A stretch of DNA of 64,000 nt. Source: Mrakia gelida. Its lineage: Eukaryota > Basidiomycota > Tremellomycetes > Cystofilobasidiales > Mrakiaceae. The notes under the pieces were generated by a model that was not told the origin of the DNA, ran no database searches, and was given only the letters and a program-made list of their open reading frames with translations. Positions 54,004 to 64,000 of the stretch are shown one piece after another. Positions within the stretch are counted from its first letter, which is position 1. Every line of letters starts with the position of its first letter. The position numbers and the translations under genes were made by a program. Where the stretch lies: contig BRON01000010.1 in the NCBI GenBank assembly GCA_024345305.1, forward strand, positions 434,001 to 498,000. Direction: 5' to 3'.

Positions 54004-56772
54004 TCAGGCCATCATCACCATCATCCCCACGTCCCCTTCCCTGTTCCTCACCACAGGCTGCTCCTGCTCCTCCTCGTCCTGCTCCATCCCAAACTCATCC
54101 AGCGTCCCTCGAATATCGCTCATCCTCCTTCCCGTCTTCCCAGCAGCGACCTCCACGACTCCAGGAGCGACCGACTGGATACCCGTCGCCGTGAGCAACA
54201 CCTCTCCACCAGGTCCTCTCTTCCCTCTCGCGTCCAAGATCCTCAAAGCCTCCCTCACACCCTCCACCTCGACTTCCGCTCGTCTCCTCTTCCGTGAGCC
54301 AGGAGGGACGCTTCCACCGAAGATGGATCCCATCGACACGTCCTCCTCCTCGAGCTTGACGAACGACGACGACGGCGAGGGAGCGGCGAAGGGCGAACCC
54401 GAAGCGAAGGAGTTGGAAGGAGGGAGAGAGGAGGATCCGTGAGGGTTGGGAGAGAGAGCGCAAGCTGGGATTCGACGCGAGACGACTTCGGCGAGGAGGG
54501 AGAGATCCGCGAAGGTGGTGTTGGGATGAGACTTGAACTGACGCCAGGCCGTCGAGGTAGGAACCATGAGACCTCCTCCGTTTCCGTGCGAGTCAACTCC
54601 TTCGGGTTCCTCGGATCCAGCGAACGAAGAGGTGGACATGGAGGAGTGAGAGCGAGCGGAGGACCCTCCCCCGAGGACGAGCGTCTTGTGCGATCCTGAT
54701 TCGTCGAGTCCTCCTCCTCCTGTGCTCGAGCCGACGCACGAAGACGACGTCGAAGTGCTAGATCCACACGCCTCGGGTACTCCACAGCACGCCAACTCGA
54801 CGATGGGACCGTCTCCTCCTGCTGCTTTCGACTTGGCTGTCTCTGAGCAGTTTCCGCAAGGAACTCCCGGACCTGAGGAGCATCCTCCTCCTCCCGTCGT
54901 CTCTCCTCCGTCCTCTCCTTCGTCGTCCTCGGCTCCCTCGAGCGTCTCACAGAACGCTTTCCCGAAGGGATCGTCTGCACAGGCCGCACAGTCCTGAGGG
55001 TTACCCGTGCAGGAAGGGAGGGAGTTGGGATCCGACGCGGCGACGACGGTTCCCTTGTTGGAGGCGTCGAATCCGAAGGACGGGTTGAAGATGGGTGCGA
55101 CGAGGGAGGGAGAGGAAGGGTTGGTTGATGGGTTGGTGTTGGTGGAGCGAGCGACGGAGGTGTAGGAGTTGGCGGTTGAGGAAGAGTTGGTGGTGGAGGA
55201 CGACGCGAGGGTAGTGTACGACCAGATCGCTGCTGGTGCTTGATGACTCGCTCCGCTGTTTCGACGACGAAGGTAGGCTGATGGAAGAGAGACTGCTCCT
55301 CCTCCTGTACTCGACGAGACGTGGGATGCTGGGTAGTCGACTCCGAAGGCTGGTGCGGGCGAGGGCTTCGGGGAGACGTCCGAAGAGTTGAGGAGACCAG
55401 TGAAACCGGCGTGCAGGTCTCTCGACTCAGCAGCCATACGGCAGATGCATGGCGTATCGTTGGTGGTGCAGAAGCCGCAGGAGGGGACGAAGGAGGAGGC
55501 GTAGGAGAAGGAGGGAGGGTTAAGGGTCGCGGTGGTCGGTGTGGGAGGCCGAGAGTGAGGGTGAGGATGAGAGTGAGAGTGGGAGGAGTGGTCGTGAGGA
55601 GAAGGGATGGGTGGTGAGATGGAGGTGGAAGGTCCGGCGAGGGCGGTGGAGGATGAAGGGAAGTAGGTTGTGGCTTGGAAGTTGGAGGATGTGGGAGTAG
55701 CCGAGGACGAAGAGGAAGGTCGGCGAGCCTCCTGCTGCTGGTACGCGGACGATGGGGATGACTTCCCTCTTCCTCCACCCTCTCCTGTCGAGGACCCTTC
55801 TCCTACTATCGACCCACTCCTCGAAGCACTCCCTGCTCGGCTGCCAGAGTCCCCAGCGAACGAATCGTCGAACTCCTCGACCTTGACCTTCTTCCTCTTC
55901 CTCCCCGCTCCTGCGCCTCCTCCTCCTCGCGTACTCGTCCCCGAGCCAGAGCTTCCAGGGGTGACGGTTGGATCTCCTCCGAGTTCAGCGACGAGAGCCT
56001 TGAGTCGATCGTTGTCTGACTTGAGCGTCTGGTTCTCTGCTTTGAGAGCGAGAGAGATGGTTTGGAGAGAGATGTTCTTTTGGACTTCCTGCTGTTCGTC
56101 TGTCGAGTAGGGTGAGAGATGAAGATGGATCGAGAGTGTGGGAAGAAGAGGGAAAGAAGGTCAGACGTGTGCTCGGGAGGAGAGCCTCGAAGAGAAGGCA
56201 GTCGTGAAAAGAAGAGAAGAGCAAGAAGAGAGAGGGCGACGTACAGTCTCGACACCTTTGTTCGAGCTCAGCGACGTAATCCTGCTTCCTCTCTCTGAAG
56301 GCACGTTGAGCTTCTCGATTTTGAGCACTGAATGAGAAGAAGACATACGAAGAAGAAGTTCGGATCAGTATTCCTGGTTCTTCGTGAGAGGAAAGCGTTG
56401 GGGAGGAGGATAAATCCGAAGGGGAGGAGGGGTGGAGCGAGAACGACGAGGTGGAGAAGGAAGGAGAACGAAGAGAAGATCGAAAGGTCGCACCTCTTCC
56501 CTGTCTTGGGCGCTGTCTCAGCAGCTTTCCTCCCTGGACGAGGTCGAGGAGGGATCGTCCATTCCTTGGAGGCTTTAGCGAAGACTTGATACGAGGAAGG
56601 AAGAAGGAGGAGGAGAAGAAGAAGAGGGAAGGAAGTCAGCGGGAATGGAATCTGAGCTTGGCCGCTGCGAGAGAGGGAAGACCGCCCTCGTTCTCGTGCC
56701 ACAAGTATAGAAACGAGGCTCACCTTTTCCTACTGAACTTGAAGTATCTCTCGACGGTGCTGGTGTCGTCAT
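54004..56772 (-). CDS. HAPX: HapX-type iron regulator (Hap4-like motif, bZIP, Cys-rich regions)
   Basis: HapX joins the CCAAT-binding complex and switches iron-use genes off and uptake genes on when iron is scarce. All family marks are present in about 770 residues. First comes the Hap4-like CBC-binding motif KEWTIPPRPRPGRKA. A bZIP basic region follows (NREAQRAFRERKQDYVAELE), with a leucine-rich coil ISLALKAENQTLKSDNDRLK. After a disordered stretch come four cysteine-rich regions: CGFCTTNDTPCIC, CTGNPQDCAACADDPFGKAF-C, CSSGPGVPCGNC and a CCGVPEACG block. They match the iron-sensing CRR-A to CRR-D order of Aspergillus HapX. A His-rich run lies just before the first. The C-terminus has SRKRRRAEVE. 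Small exons encode the Hap4 motif and the bZIP; the remainder is one 2.1-kb exon. Two acceptors 12 nt apart, both in frame, are possible before the Hap4 motif. The start at 56772 is the only ATG in the first exon. Confidence 0.9.
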
Positions 56773-57528
56773 TGTTCGAAGATAAGGAGGGAGGGTGGAG
56801 AGATGGGAGGGAGTTGAACGGTCGGGCGAATGAGGAAGGCGAAGCTGAAGGGAAGGGAGGGAGCCAGGCCTCGTCGAGTCAAGATGGATCTGAAGCCTTC
56901 TCTACGATCCGAATTGGATGAGAGTTCGATGGAGAGAGGGATCCTGCTATCCAGTAGAGATCAGGAAAGTCGGGAAGTCGATAGGGGAAGTGGTACGATC
57001 TGGGAGGCGGAAGGGGAGGAGGATGGTCGTGGTTGGAGATTTCGACGACCGAGAGAGAGAGGGTCAAGACGTCTTCAGTTTTCGCATCAGATAAAGATTT
57101 TGCCTCCGTCTCCACCAGGTCAGACAGACCTCTGTCGAGCTGTCTCTCTGATCCTCCCCACAAAAAGAGCGAAAGAGAACGAATCAGAAGAAGGGAAGAG
57201 AGCAGCGAAAGCATGGGGAAGAGCGAGGGGAAGCTCGTCCAATCCAACCAACCGCCCTTAGCTTCCTCCCAACACCCACGAACCAATCATACAAGCGCAC
57301 TCTCTCTTTCTATATATCCAGATGTCGCGTCCGAGAGTAGTCGCGTCGCGCTGAAGTTTGACAAGGCGAATCGGTTTGTCCTCCGAAGTTCGCGACTCGC
57401 GTGGGCGCGCGAGGAGAGCAAGTTGCGAGCTCACGAGTTTCCCTCTTCTTTTAGCCTTCCCTTGCTTGCAAGACGCTCTAAACCACCACCTTGCTCTCGT
57501 TAGAGCTCAAGAGGAAAAACCTCCTTAG
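56773..57528. promoter_or_regulatory. Divergent promoter, HapX and ABCC transporter
   Basis: CCAAT pentamers occur at 57239-57243 and 57283-57287 (+ strand) and, as ATTGG, at 56913-56917 (so CCAAT on the minus strand, about 140 bp before the HapX start). A TATATAT run lies at 57311-57317, about 210 bp before the ABCC start. The region is otherwise AG-rich. CCAAT boxes in the upstream region of the CBC partner HapX suggest feedback control (inference). Confidence 0.5.
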
Positions 57529-60500
57529 ATGTCTTTCCTCTCCTCGACCTGGGAACCTCCCTCGGCGATCAAGATCCGGACCGCCGCTCTCGTTCCCTCT
57601 CTCGTCCTCCTCCTCCTCCCTTCGCTTATCTCCTTCAGCCCTCGACTCCTTCCTTCCTCCCTTCGACGACACCTCCCTTCCTACCCGTCCTACCTCAAAC
57701 CCTTCGTAACCCTCGAGGACGTCTACCCACCCGACAAGATCAAACCCGAGCGAACAGGATGGAAAACCGTCGTCCTCTCCCTCGCAGCCTTCGTTCAGCT
57801 TCAGTTTCTCTCCTTCGGCTCGAGCTGGACTCAGGAGGTGGAGATTCGGTCCTGGGTCGTAGCAGCACTCTTGGGAGCTTGTTGGTTCTACGCTGGAGTC
57901 TACCCTTTGGTCGTGCGAAGGACTTCGACGGTCAACTACTCGCTGCTTGGATTCTACCTCGTTCAGCTCATCTCCTCCTCCCTCACCGTCGTCGCTCCCT
58001 TCTACCTCAACCCCAACGCTCACGCACGGTACTCGGATCTCTTTGCCGTCGCTATGGATGTTCTCCTCGTCGGAACCACCCTCACCCTGAGCACGGAAGA
58101 CCTTCCATCGTCGTATCTCGAGGATCAGAAGAGGCTCGTCGCGGAGGGAAGCAAGGGTATGTCACCTCCTCGCAGAAGACCGTCGCAGAACTTCGATCGC
58201 TGACCTTGTGCACTGCCCTTCGCTACTTTGGCTGAACCAGGTTACAGCCCTGAGGATCGGTCGACGCTGGCAAGTTGGCTCGCGTTCAACTGGGTTTCTC
58301 CTCTCATCGACTCGGGTGCGTCTCGCTTTCCTTTCGAGGCTCTCAGACTCTTCGGCTCAGCTGAACTATGTCATTTCGTCACTTTTCACTTGCAGGAAGG
58401 AAAGGGTTCCTCGACGAGTCCGACCTCTGGATGCTCTCGCCCGTCAACTTGTCTCGAGTCCTCTTCCCTCGCTACGACGCGATGACGGGACTCTCGACCT
58501 TCCGACGAGTCCTCAAAGCAAACGGATTCGACTTCCTCGTCGACTTCGTTCTCGCTCACATCCAAACCTGTCTCGTCTAGTGAGTCCAGCTCCTGCTTCT
58601 CTTGATCTTGACGCGTCGTGACATCTTGAACCTGACCTTCACTCCTCGCCCTCTCTTCGTTCTCCTCCCAACCCACTAGCCTCAACCCCTACTTCCTTAA
58701 GCAAATCCTCGACGCCATCCAAGATCCTACGTCGGAGAAGATCGCCAAAGCCTACGGTCTCACCGTCCTCTCGTTCCTCCTCGCTCTCGTCAAGGTTCAG
58801 ACGGAGCTCAACAAGAGGTGGTTTGGGAGGAGAGCTTCCATCCGATCGAACACCCAGATGGCGGCTAGCATTTTCCAGAAGTCGTTGATTCGGAAGGATA
58901 CGAGTGGGGTGGCTGAGGGGAAGGGAGCTGGGGTCGGGAAGATTGTGAGTCTGGCTTTCGCGTTCCTCGCTGGAGTTCGAGCTCGTTCGAGGACTGACTC
59001 GTCCCGCATTCTTGTTCGCGTTGACATCTGCAGATCCAGTAAGTTTCCAAAGTAGCTAGCACCGAGCGAGGACTCCTTGCGTTGGCTGACTCGCGTCTCT
59101 CCCTCCGTTCTCTCCAGATTGATGTCGAATGACGCGCCTCGGATCGCCAACTTCGATGCTTCGAGACTTTACGTCGTCCCTCTGTGAGTCGCCAACGCCT
59201 TTCAAATCGTCGACGACACTCGAAGATCGATCTGACAGACGCGTCCACTTTCCCTCTTCTCCTCCTGTTCAGCGAGCTCGGGATCTGCGTCACCTTCCTC
59301 TACTCGATCCTCTCCTGGTCTGCCTTCGTCGGAGTTGCTACCAGTAAGCGAATATTCCTCCTCGTTCGCCTCGTGTCGTCGAGCTGACCTCCATCCCCCA
59401 TCGACTCCAGTCCTCCTTCTCATGCCTCTCCAAACCTGGCTCACCTCCCTCAACTTCAGTCTTCACACCAAGTACCGTAAAGCGTCGGACGAGCGAACGA
59501 ACCTTCTGACGGAGCTCATCACCTCGATCAAGATCGTCAAGTTCTTCGCGTGGGAGCAAAGGTGGCTCGACAAGATCGACCAGGCGAGAGCGAAGGAGCT
59601 GAAGTTCAAGGTCAAAGAGAGCATCGTCTCCCTCGTCTTCAGCTTGAGCGGAACCCTGACTCCCATGATGTGAGTTTGACGCGGCTCGGCCTTCCTTTCT
59701 TCGACGCGACTGACCTCAAGTGTTTCTTGCTTCCTTCCAGCGTCACTGTCGTCTCGTTCTTCTCGTAAGCCGACCCAGGGTTCGATGCCTGATTTTGTCC
59801 TTCTAGCGACTGAAACTCTTCCTCTCGTCTTCGTCCCTCCAGCTTCATCCAACTCCAAAAGAGGGAGCTTACCGTCAGCGTTGCCTTTACCGCCTTGTCT
59901 CTCTTCTCGATGCTTCGTGAGTTCGAGCGTTTCCAACTACCTTCTTCACCCTCTCGCGCATGCTGAACCTCAGTGTTCTCTTCTCTTTCCAGGATTGCCG
60001 TTGAACAAGTGAGTCGAAGACTTCCGTGTCCGTCCGCGAAAGAGCGAGACCTGACACGCGCCTCCTTCTCTCCTTTTCCTCTCTCACCAGCCTACCCGAC
60101 TTCGTCGTTCAGCTCTCGCAGTTGATGATCGCCTGCCGTCGAATCGACGCGTTCCTCCAAGAGGACGAGGTCCCCGTCGGCGTCTCCTCACTCAAATCAG
60201 CGTCCCTCCCCGTCTCGACCTCCTCGCCAGCCGATACTCCCATCGGGTTCGTCGGCGCTCGCTTCAGATGGAACACCGGAACCGTCAAGAAGGTCAAGGG
60301 AAAGGCTCCCGAGGTCAAGAAGGACGGGACTCCTGATGATCTCGCGATGGCCGTCGCTGAAGTCCTCGAGGAGCCTCGCGTCTTCAAACTCGGCGACCTC
60401 GACTTCCTCTTCCCCTCCGGAGCTCTCACCATCATCAGCGGTCCAACCGGATCAGGAAAGACGGCTCTCCTTCTCTCTCTCCTCGGCGAGACGGACATCA

Positions 60501-63500
60501 TCAAGGGGTCGATCCTGCTTCCCAAGGAGGTCACTCGGTTCGACGACGACGGTCTCTCCAACTCGATTGCCTACGCCGGACAAACTGCTTGGTTGCAGAA
60601 CTTATCGATCAAGGCCAACATGTAAGCTCGTCGAGCTGCGCGGTTGTTCGAGACGAGGGAGTGCGAAACTGATTCTCGACGCGTCCTTTCTTTCCAGTCT
60701 CTTCGGATCTCCCCTCGACGACGAACGATACAACACAGTCATCAAAGCCTGCGCTCTGGTACCTGATCTTGAGGTGCTTGAAGATGGTGACGAGACGGGT
60801 GAGTTCTCAGTCTGGTCTCGAAGTGCTCGACCCTAGCTCGAGCTGACCTTCTTCGCTTTCGTTCCACAGAGATTGGAGCGAAGGGTGTTACGTTGAGTGG
60901 TGGACAGGTTCGTACGAACCTTCTTGCCTCCTTATGAATTCGGGCTGACTATGGTCTTCGTTTGCTCCTCCAGAAAGCCCGAGTAGCTCTCGCTCGTGCC
61001 GTTTACAGTCGAGCAAAGGTGAGTTCTTCGTTCACTCTCTCGTCCTCGACTCAAAGACTGATTCTCCCCCTTCTTTCCTTTCTCAGCACGTCCTCCTCGA
61101 CGATCCTCTCGCCGCTGTAGACTCTCACACAGCCGTTACTCTGGTTTCCGACTGCCTCGCGTCTGCGCTCCTCAAGAACCGAACGGTCGTGAGTCCCCCA
61201 ACCAAGACGCGTCTCGACTTCACCTTGCCGAGTCTGACTTTCCTTCCCTTCCTTCTCATTCAGATCATCGTCTCACATCACATCGAACTCCTTCTTCCCA
61301 TCGCTCACTCGGTCGTTCACGTCGTCGATGGACGAATCGAGGCCCAAGGAACCGTCGCTGAACTTCGAGCGAACGGGCACCTCTCCGCCATCGTCACCGA
61401 GGTCGAGAAGGCTCATGTTGACGAGGAGACTGTCGTCGACGAGACTCCCGAGAAGGACGTCTTGGCTCCTGAGCAGGATGTGAAGCCTAAAAAGATTGCG
61501 AAGAAGTTGACGGAGGAAGAGGATCGAGCGAAGGGAAGAGTGACTGTGAGTCTTTTGATCCTCGGTCAGCGCTGTCCTGTGGACCACAAAGCTCTTCGCT
61601 GATCACCCTCGCTTCGTTCGAACCAGTTCACAACTTACAAGGTCAGTCCCCGGTCCGTAGCTCGATAGCGTTCAGACGCTGATCACTCTTCGCTGTTTCG
61701 TCAGACCTACCTTGAAGCCGCGTCCTACTCCTGCGTCGCCGGAATCGCCTTCCTCATGATCTTCTCTGATAACTCAGCTATCGTCGAGAGATGGTGGATT
61801 GCGATCTGTGAGTCTCTCAACTCGTTTTCTCTCTAAACCACTCCGAGCGTCGCTGACGTTCGACTTTGTCTTCCAACAGGGACTCGACCCGTCGACGAGA
61901 CAATCTCTTCCTTCTCGCATCTCGCTCGGAGGTCTCTTCTTTCTCCTTCGAGCAACGGCCGACACCTCGCCTCGACTCAACAAGCCTTCTCGTTCCGTTC
62001 GTCGTCAAACTCGACCACCGACTTCACCTCCTCCTCGCTTCCCAACGCCAAAGAGCACCCTCTCTTCTACCTGGGCGTCTACTTTGCGATCTCCTTCGCT
62101 TTCGTTCTCACCGGACTCGTCAGGAACCTAGTGGGATACCTCGGGAAGTACCGGGCCAGCACGCAACTCCACCGGAAGGTAAGTCGCGTGAAGACGCGTC
62201 GATCTCTCTGTCGAATCGATTCTCAATCTCCCTCTTCCTCTTCGTCCTAGCTTCTTCGCTCCGTCGTGAGAGCCACACCTCGATGGTTCGATACGACTCC
62301 GACTGGGCGTATCACGAACCGATTCACTAGTGACATGGGTAAGTCTCGTCAGTGGTGTGTTCGAATAGGAGCGAGCACGAAGACTGACGCGTCGCCTCTC
62401 AGGTTCCATCGATGGAAACGTCCTCGATCTGATTACCATGGTAGCTCGATCTATCACCGGAATCGGAGGATCACTCTTCCTCATCTTCACTCTCCTCCCA
62501 GCCTTCCTCGTCCCCGCTGCGTTCATCGGTGAGTCGTCGCGTCCCTTTCCCCTCGTCGCTCATTTGACGCTGACGCCGCTTCGTTTCCAGGTTTCCTCTT
62601 TTTCCGATACACCGTTCTATACATTCGGTGTGCTCGAGACCTCCAGAGGATGAAGGTGAGTGGTCGTTCGCGTCGAGTGTTGAGCTCTAAACCTGACCTT
62701 GTCGTCACTCTCCCCTCAGGCCGTCGCTCTCTCGCCCATCCTCTCAGGATTCGATTCAGCACTCTCTGGAATCGTCGTGATTAGAGCCTTCTCCGCCGAG
62801 AAGCGGTTCATGGAAGAGTTCTTCGATCGGAACGATATCTCCACCGCCGCAGAATGGTGAGTCCCAACTTCGAACGACCCGCCGCGACTTCCTCGTTGAC
62901 TGACTTCGCCTCTCTCGTAGGTGGTTCTGGATGTGCTCGCGATGGGTCATGGCTCGCTTTGATCCTCTCGGAGCTGTCGCCTCGTTCGCCACCACTCTTC
63001 TCGTTCTTTACACTGGAACTTCGGCTGGGCTGGGAGGAGTGAGTCTCTCGTCTTCTCGTTGCGACTCAGAGGCTACGCTGACTTCTTCTTCCCTTCTTCA
63101 CCCCCTCTTTAGATGCTCATTCTTTCCTCTCAAGGACTGACGATTGCCATCTTCTGGCTGTCCCGTTACTGGAGCTCGTGAGTCGTCTCGAGATCTTTCG
63201 CCCTCTCGCTCTTCGATTTTCGATTCTTGACCTCTCGTCTCCCATCGCAGCATGGAAATGCGCATGAACTCAGTAGAGCGAGTGATCGAGTACCTCAATA
63301 TCCCCCAAGAGGCTCGCTTGATCATTCCCGAGACGACTCCACCAGCTTACTGGCCGTCGAACTCGGGCGAGAATCTCGTGAGTTTCCGTCTCGTCCCTCT
63401 CCCAGCTCCTCATCGAGCATTGAGCTGACCTCGAGCCCTCCCTCGCATCAGATCTCGGTCAAGGATCTCGTCATCTCTTACGATCCTACTCTTCCTCCTG

Positions 63501-64000
63501 TTATCCACGGAATCTCGTTCGACGTGAAGCCTCGAGAGAAGGTGAGCAGCCACGACTCTCTCGGACGCGTCTCGTTCTTCTCTTTCCCTCCAACTGACCT
63601 TCGTTTCCTTCTCCAGATCGGACTCGTCGGAAGGACTGGGTAAGCTGTCATACTCGCCCACTTCCATGGCTCCACAGCTGACCTCTCATTATCTTCGTCT
63701 ACTGCAGATCTGGAAAGAGCACGCTCGGAATGAGCTTCTTGCGATTCACCGAGTTCACGAGCGGAAGCATCTCCATCGACGGAATCGACATTTCCACGAT
63801 TGGCCTTCAGAACTTGCGTGAGAAGGTATCGATCATCCCCCAGGTACGTCCCATCCCCATCTTAATCTCGATGGTCTTCTCGAGCTGACCCTTGTTCACA
63901 AACTGCTCTTCCTCAGGACGCCGTTCTCTTCAGCGGAACGATCAGGTCGAACCTCGATCCTTTCCAAGTACGCCCGGTCGGGTCTTCGCTTCGAATGTCA
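57529..64000 (+). CDS. ABCC/MRP-type ABC transporter (partial, 3' end beyond window)
   Basis: This is a full-size ABC transporter of the MRP/ABCC class, probably vacuolar, carrying conjugates or organic anions (family knowledge). The start at 57529 opens an N-terminal membrane region with several helices (TMD0-like), then [19 protein letters not shown], the usual ABCC lead-in. Membrane domain 1 follows ([19 protein letters not shown] and [10 protein letters not shown]). The first ATPase has Walker [12 protein letters not shown]-loop region [12 protein letters not shown], signature [15 protein letters not shown], Walker [12 protein letters not shown] and switch VSHH. After an acidic linker comes membrane domain 2 ([14 protein letters not shown] and [11 protein letters not shown]), then the second ATPase with Walker A GRTGSGKSTL and Q-loop [18 protein letters not shown], running off the end at 64000. 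A 5-nt exon at 59034-59038 and exons of 15-16 nt keep the frame. Confidence 0.9.
59034..59038 (+). other. 5-nt microexon of the ABCC transporter
   Basis: ATCCA lies between a CTGCAG acceptor and a GTAAGT donor. It joins GVGKI (phase 0) to the exon A TTG ATG TCG, giving [17 protein letters not shown] proteins have I-x-x-LMS-x-D at this place, so the reading is supported by the family. Skipping it shifts the frame. Confidence 0.6.

Noticed and set aside
1..64000. tRNA, rRNA, CRISPR arrays and transposons
   Set aside because: I looked for T-loop strings, terminal repeats, transposase or reverse-transcriptase motifs and regular spaced repeats; none was convincing.

Overview
The window looks like nuclear DNA of a basidiomycete yeast, most likely a red yeast of the Microbotryomycetes (Rhodotorula/Sporobolomyces group). 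The evidence is high G+C, very gene-dense layout on both strands, almost every gene cut by many 60-120 nt introns with GTGAGT-type donors, a CTGAC branch point and YAG acceptors, and proteins of fungal families. Most real genes therefore appear as chains of short exons, and I assembled them by hand through splice signals. Gene spans run from the chosen start codon to the stop codon. Exon borders are my reading and have not been checked against transcripts.

Left part (1-24 kb): the 3' end of a Dal5-type MFS permease, an MFSD1-like MFS transporter, a serine-rich protein of unknown function, a tiny membrane protein, a secreted two-domain fasciclin (FAS1) protein divergent from a ferric reductase, the telomere/PIKK regulator Tel2, a TPR-MYND protein, and a Cue1-like ER protein with a CUE domain.

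Middle (24-46 kb): a proline-rich protein, an F-box-like gene, the polarity scaffold Bem1, a basic coiled-coil protein, a triose-phosphate-translocator-family sugar transporter, a second F-box-like gene (paralogue of the first, with an in-frame stop at the end of exon 1), a possible small gene, an Adp1-type ABCG transporter with a cysteine-rich lumenal domain, and an ALKBH1-type dioxygenase.

Right part (46-64 kb): an Fhl1-type transcription factor (FHA plus fork-head), a Spo12-like mitotic-exit protein, a HapX-type iron regulator (Hap4-like motif, bZIP, four cysteine-rich regions), and a divergent ABCC/MRP transporter that runs off the window end.

There are no operons. The clearest functional link is iron: HapX and a ferric reductase lie about 40 kb apart, and both upstream regions carry CCAAT boxes, the site of the complex through which HapX acts in other fungi. 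I see no mobile elements, tRNA, rRNA or CRISPR. The most unusual signals are a palindromic ACGCGTC motif found repeatedly inside introns, exons as short as 5-10 nt, introns placed after stop codons, and the F-box gene pair with its junction stop codon.
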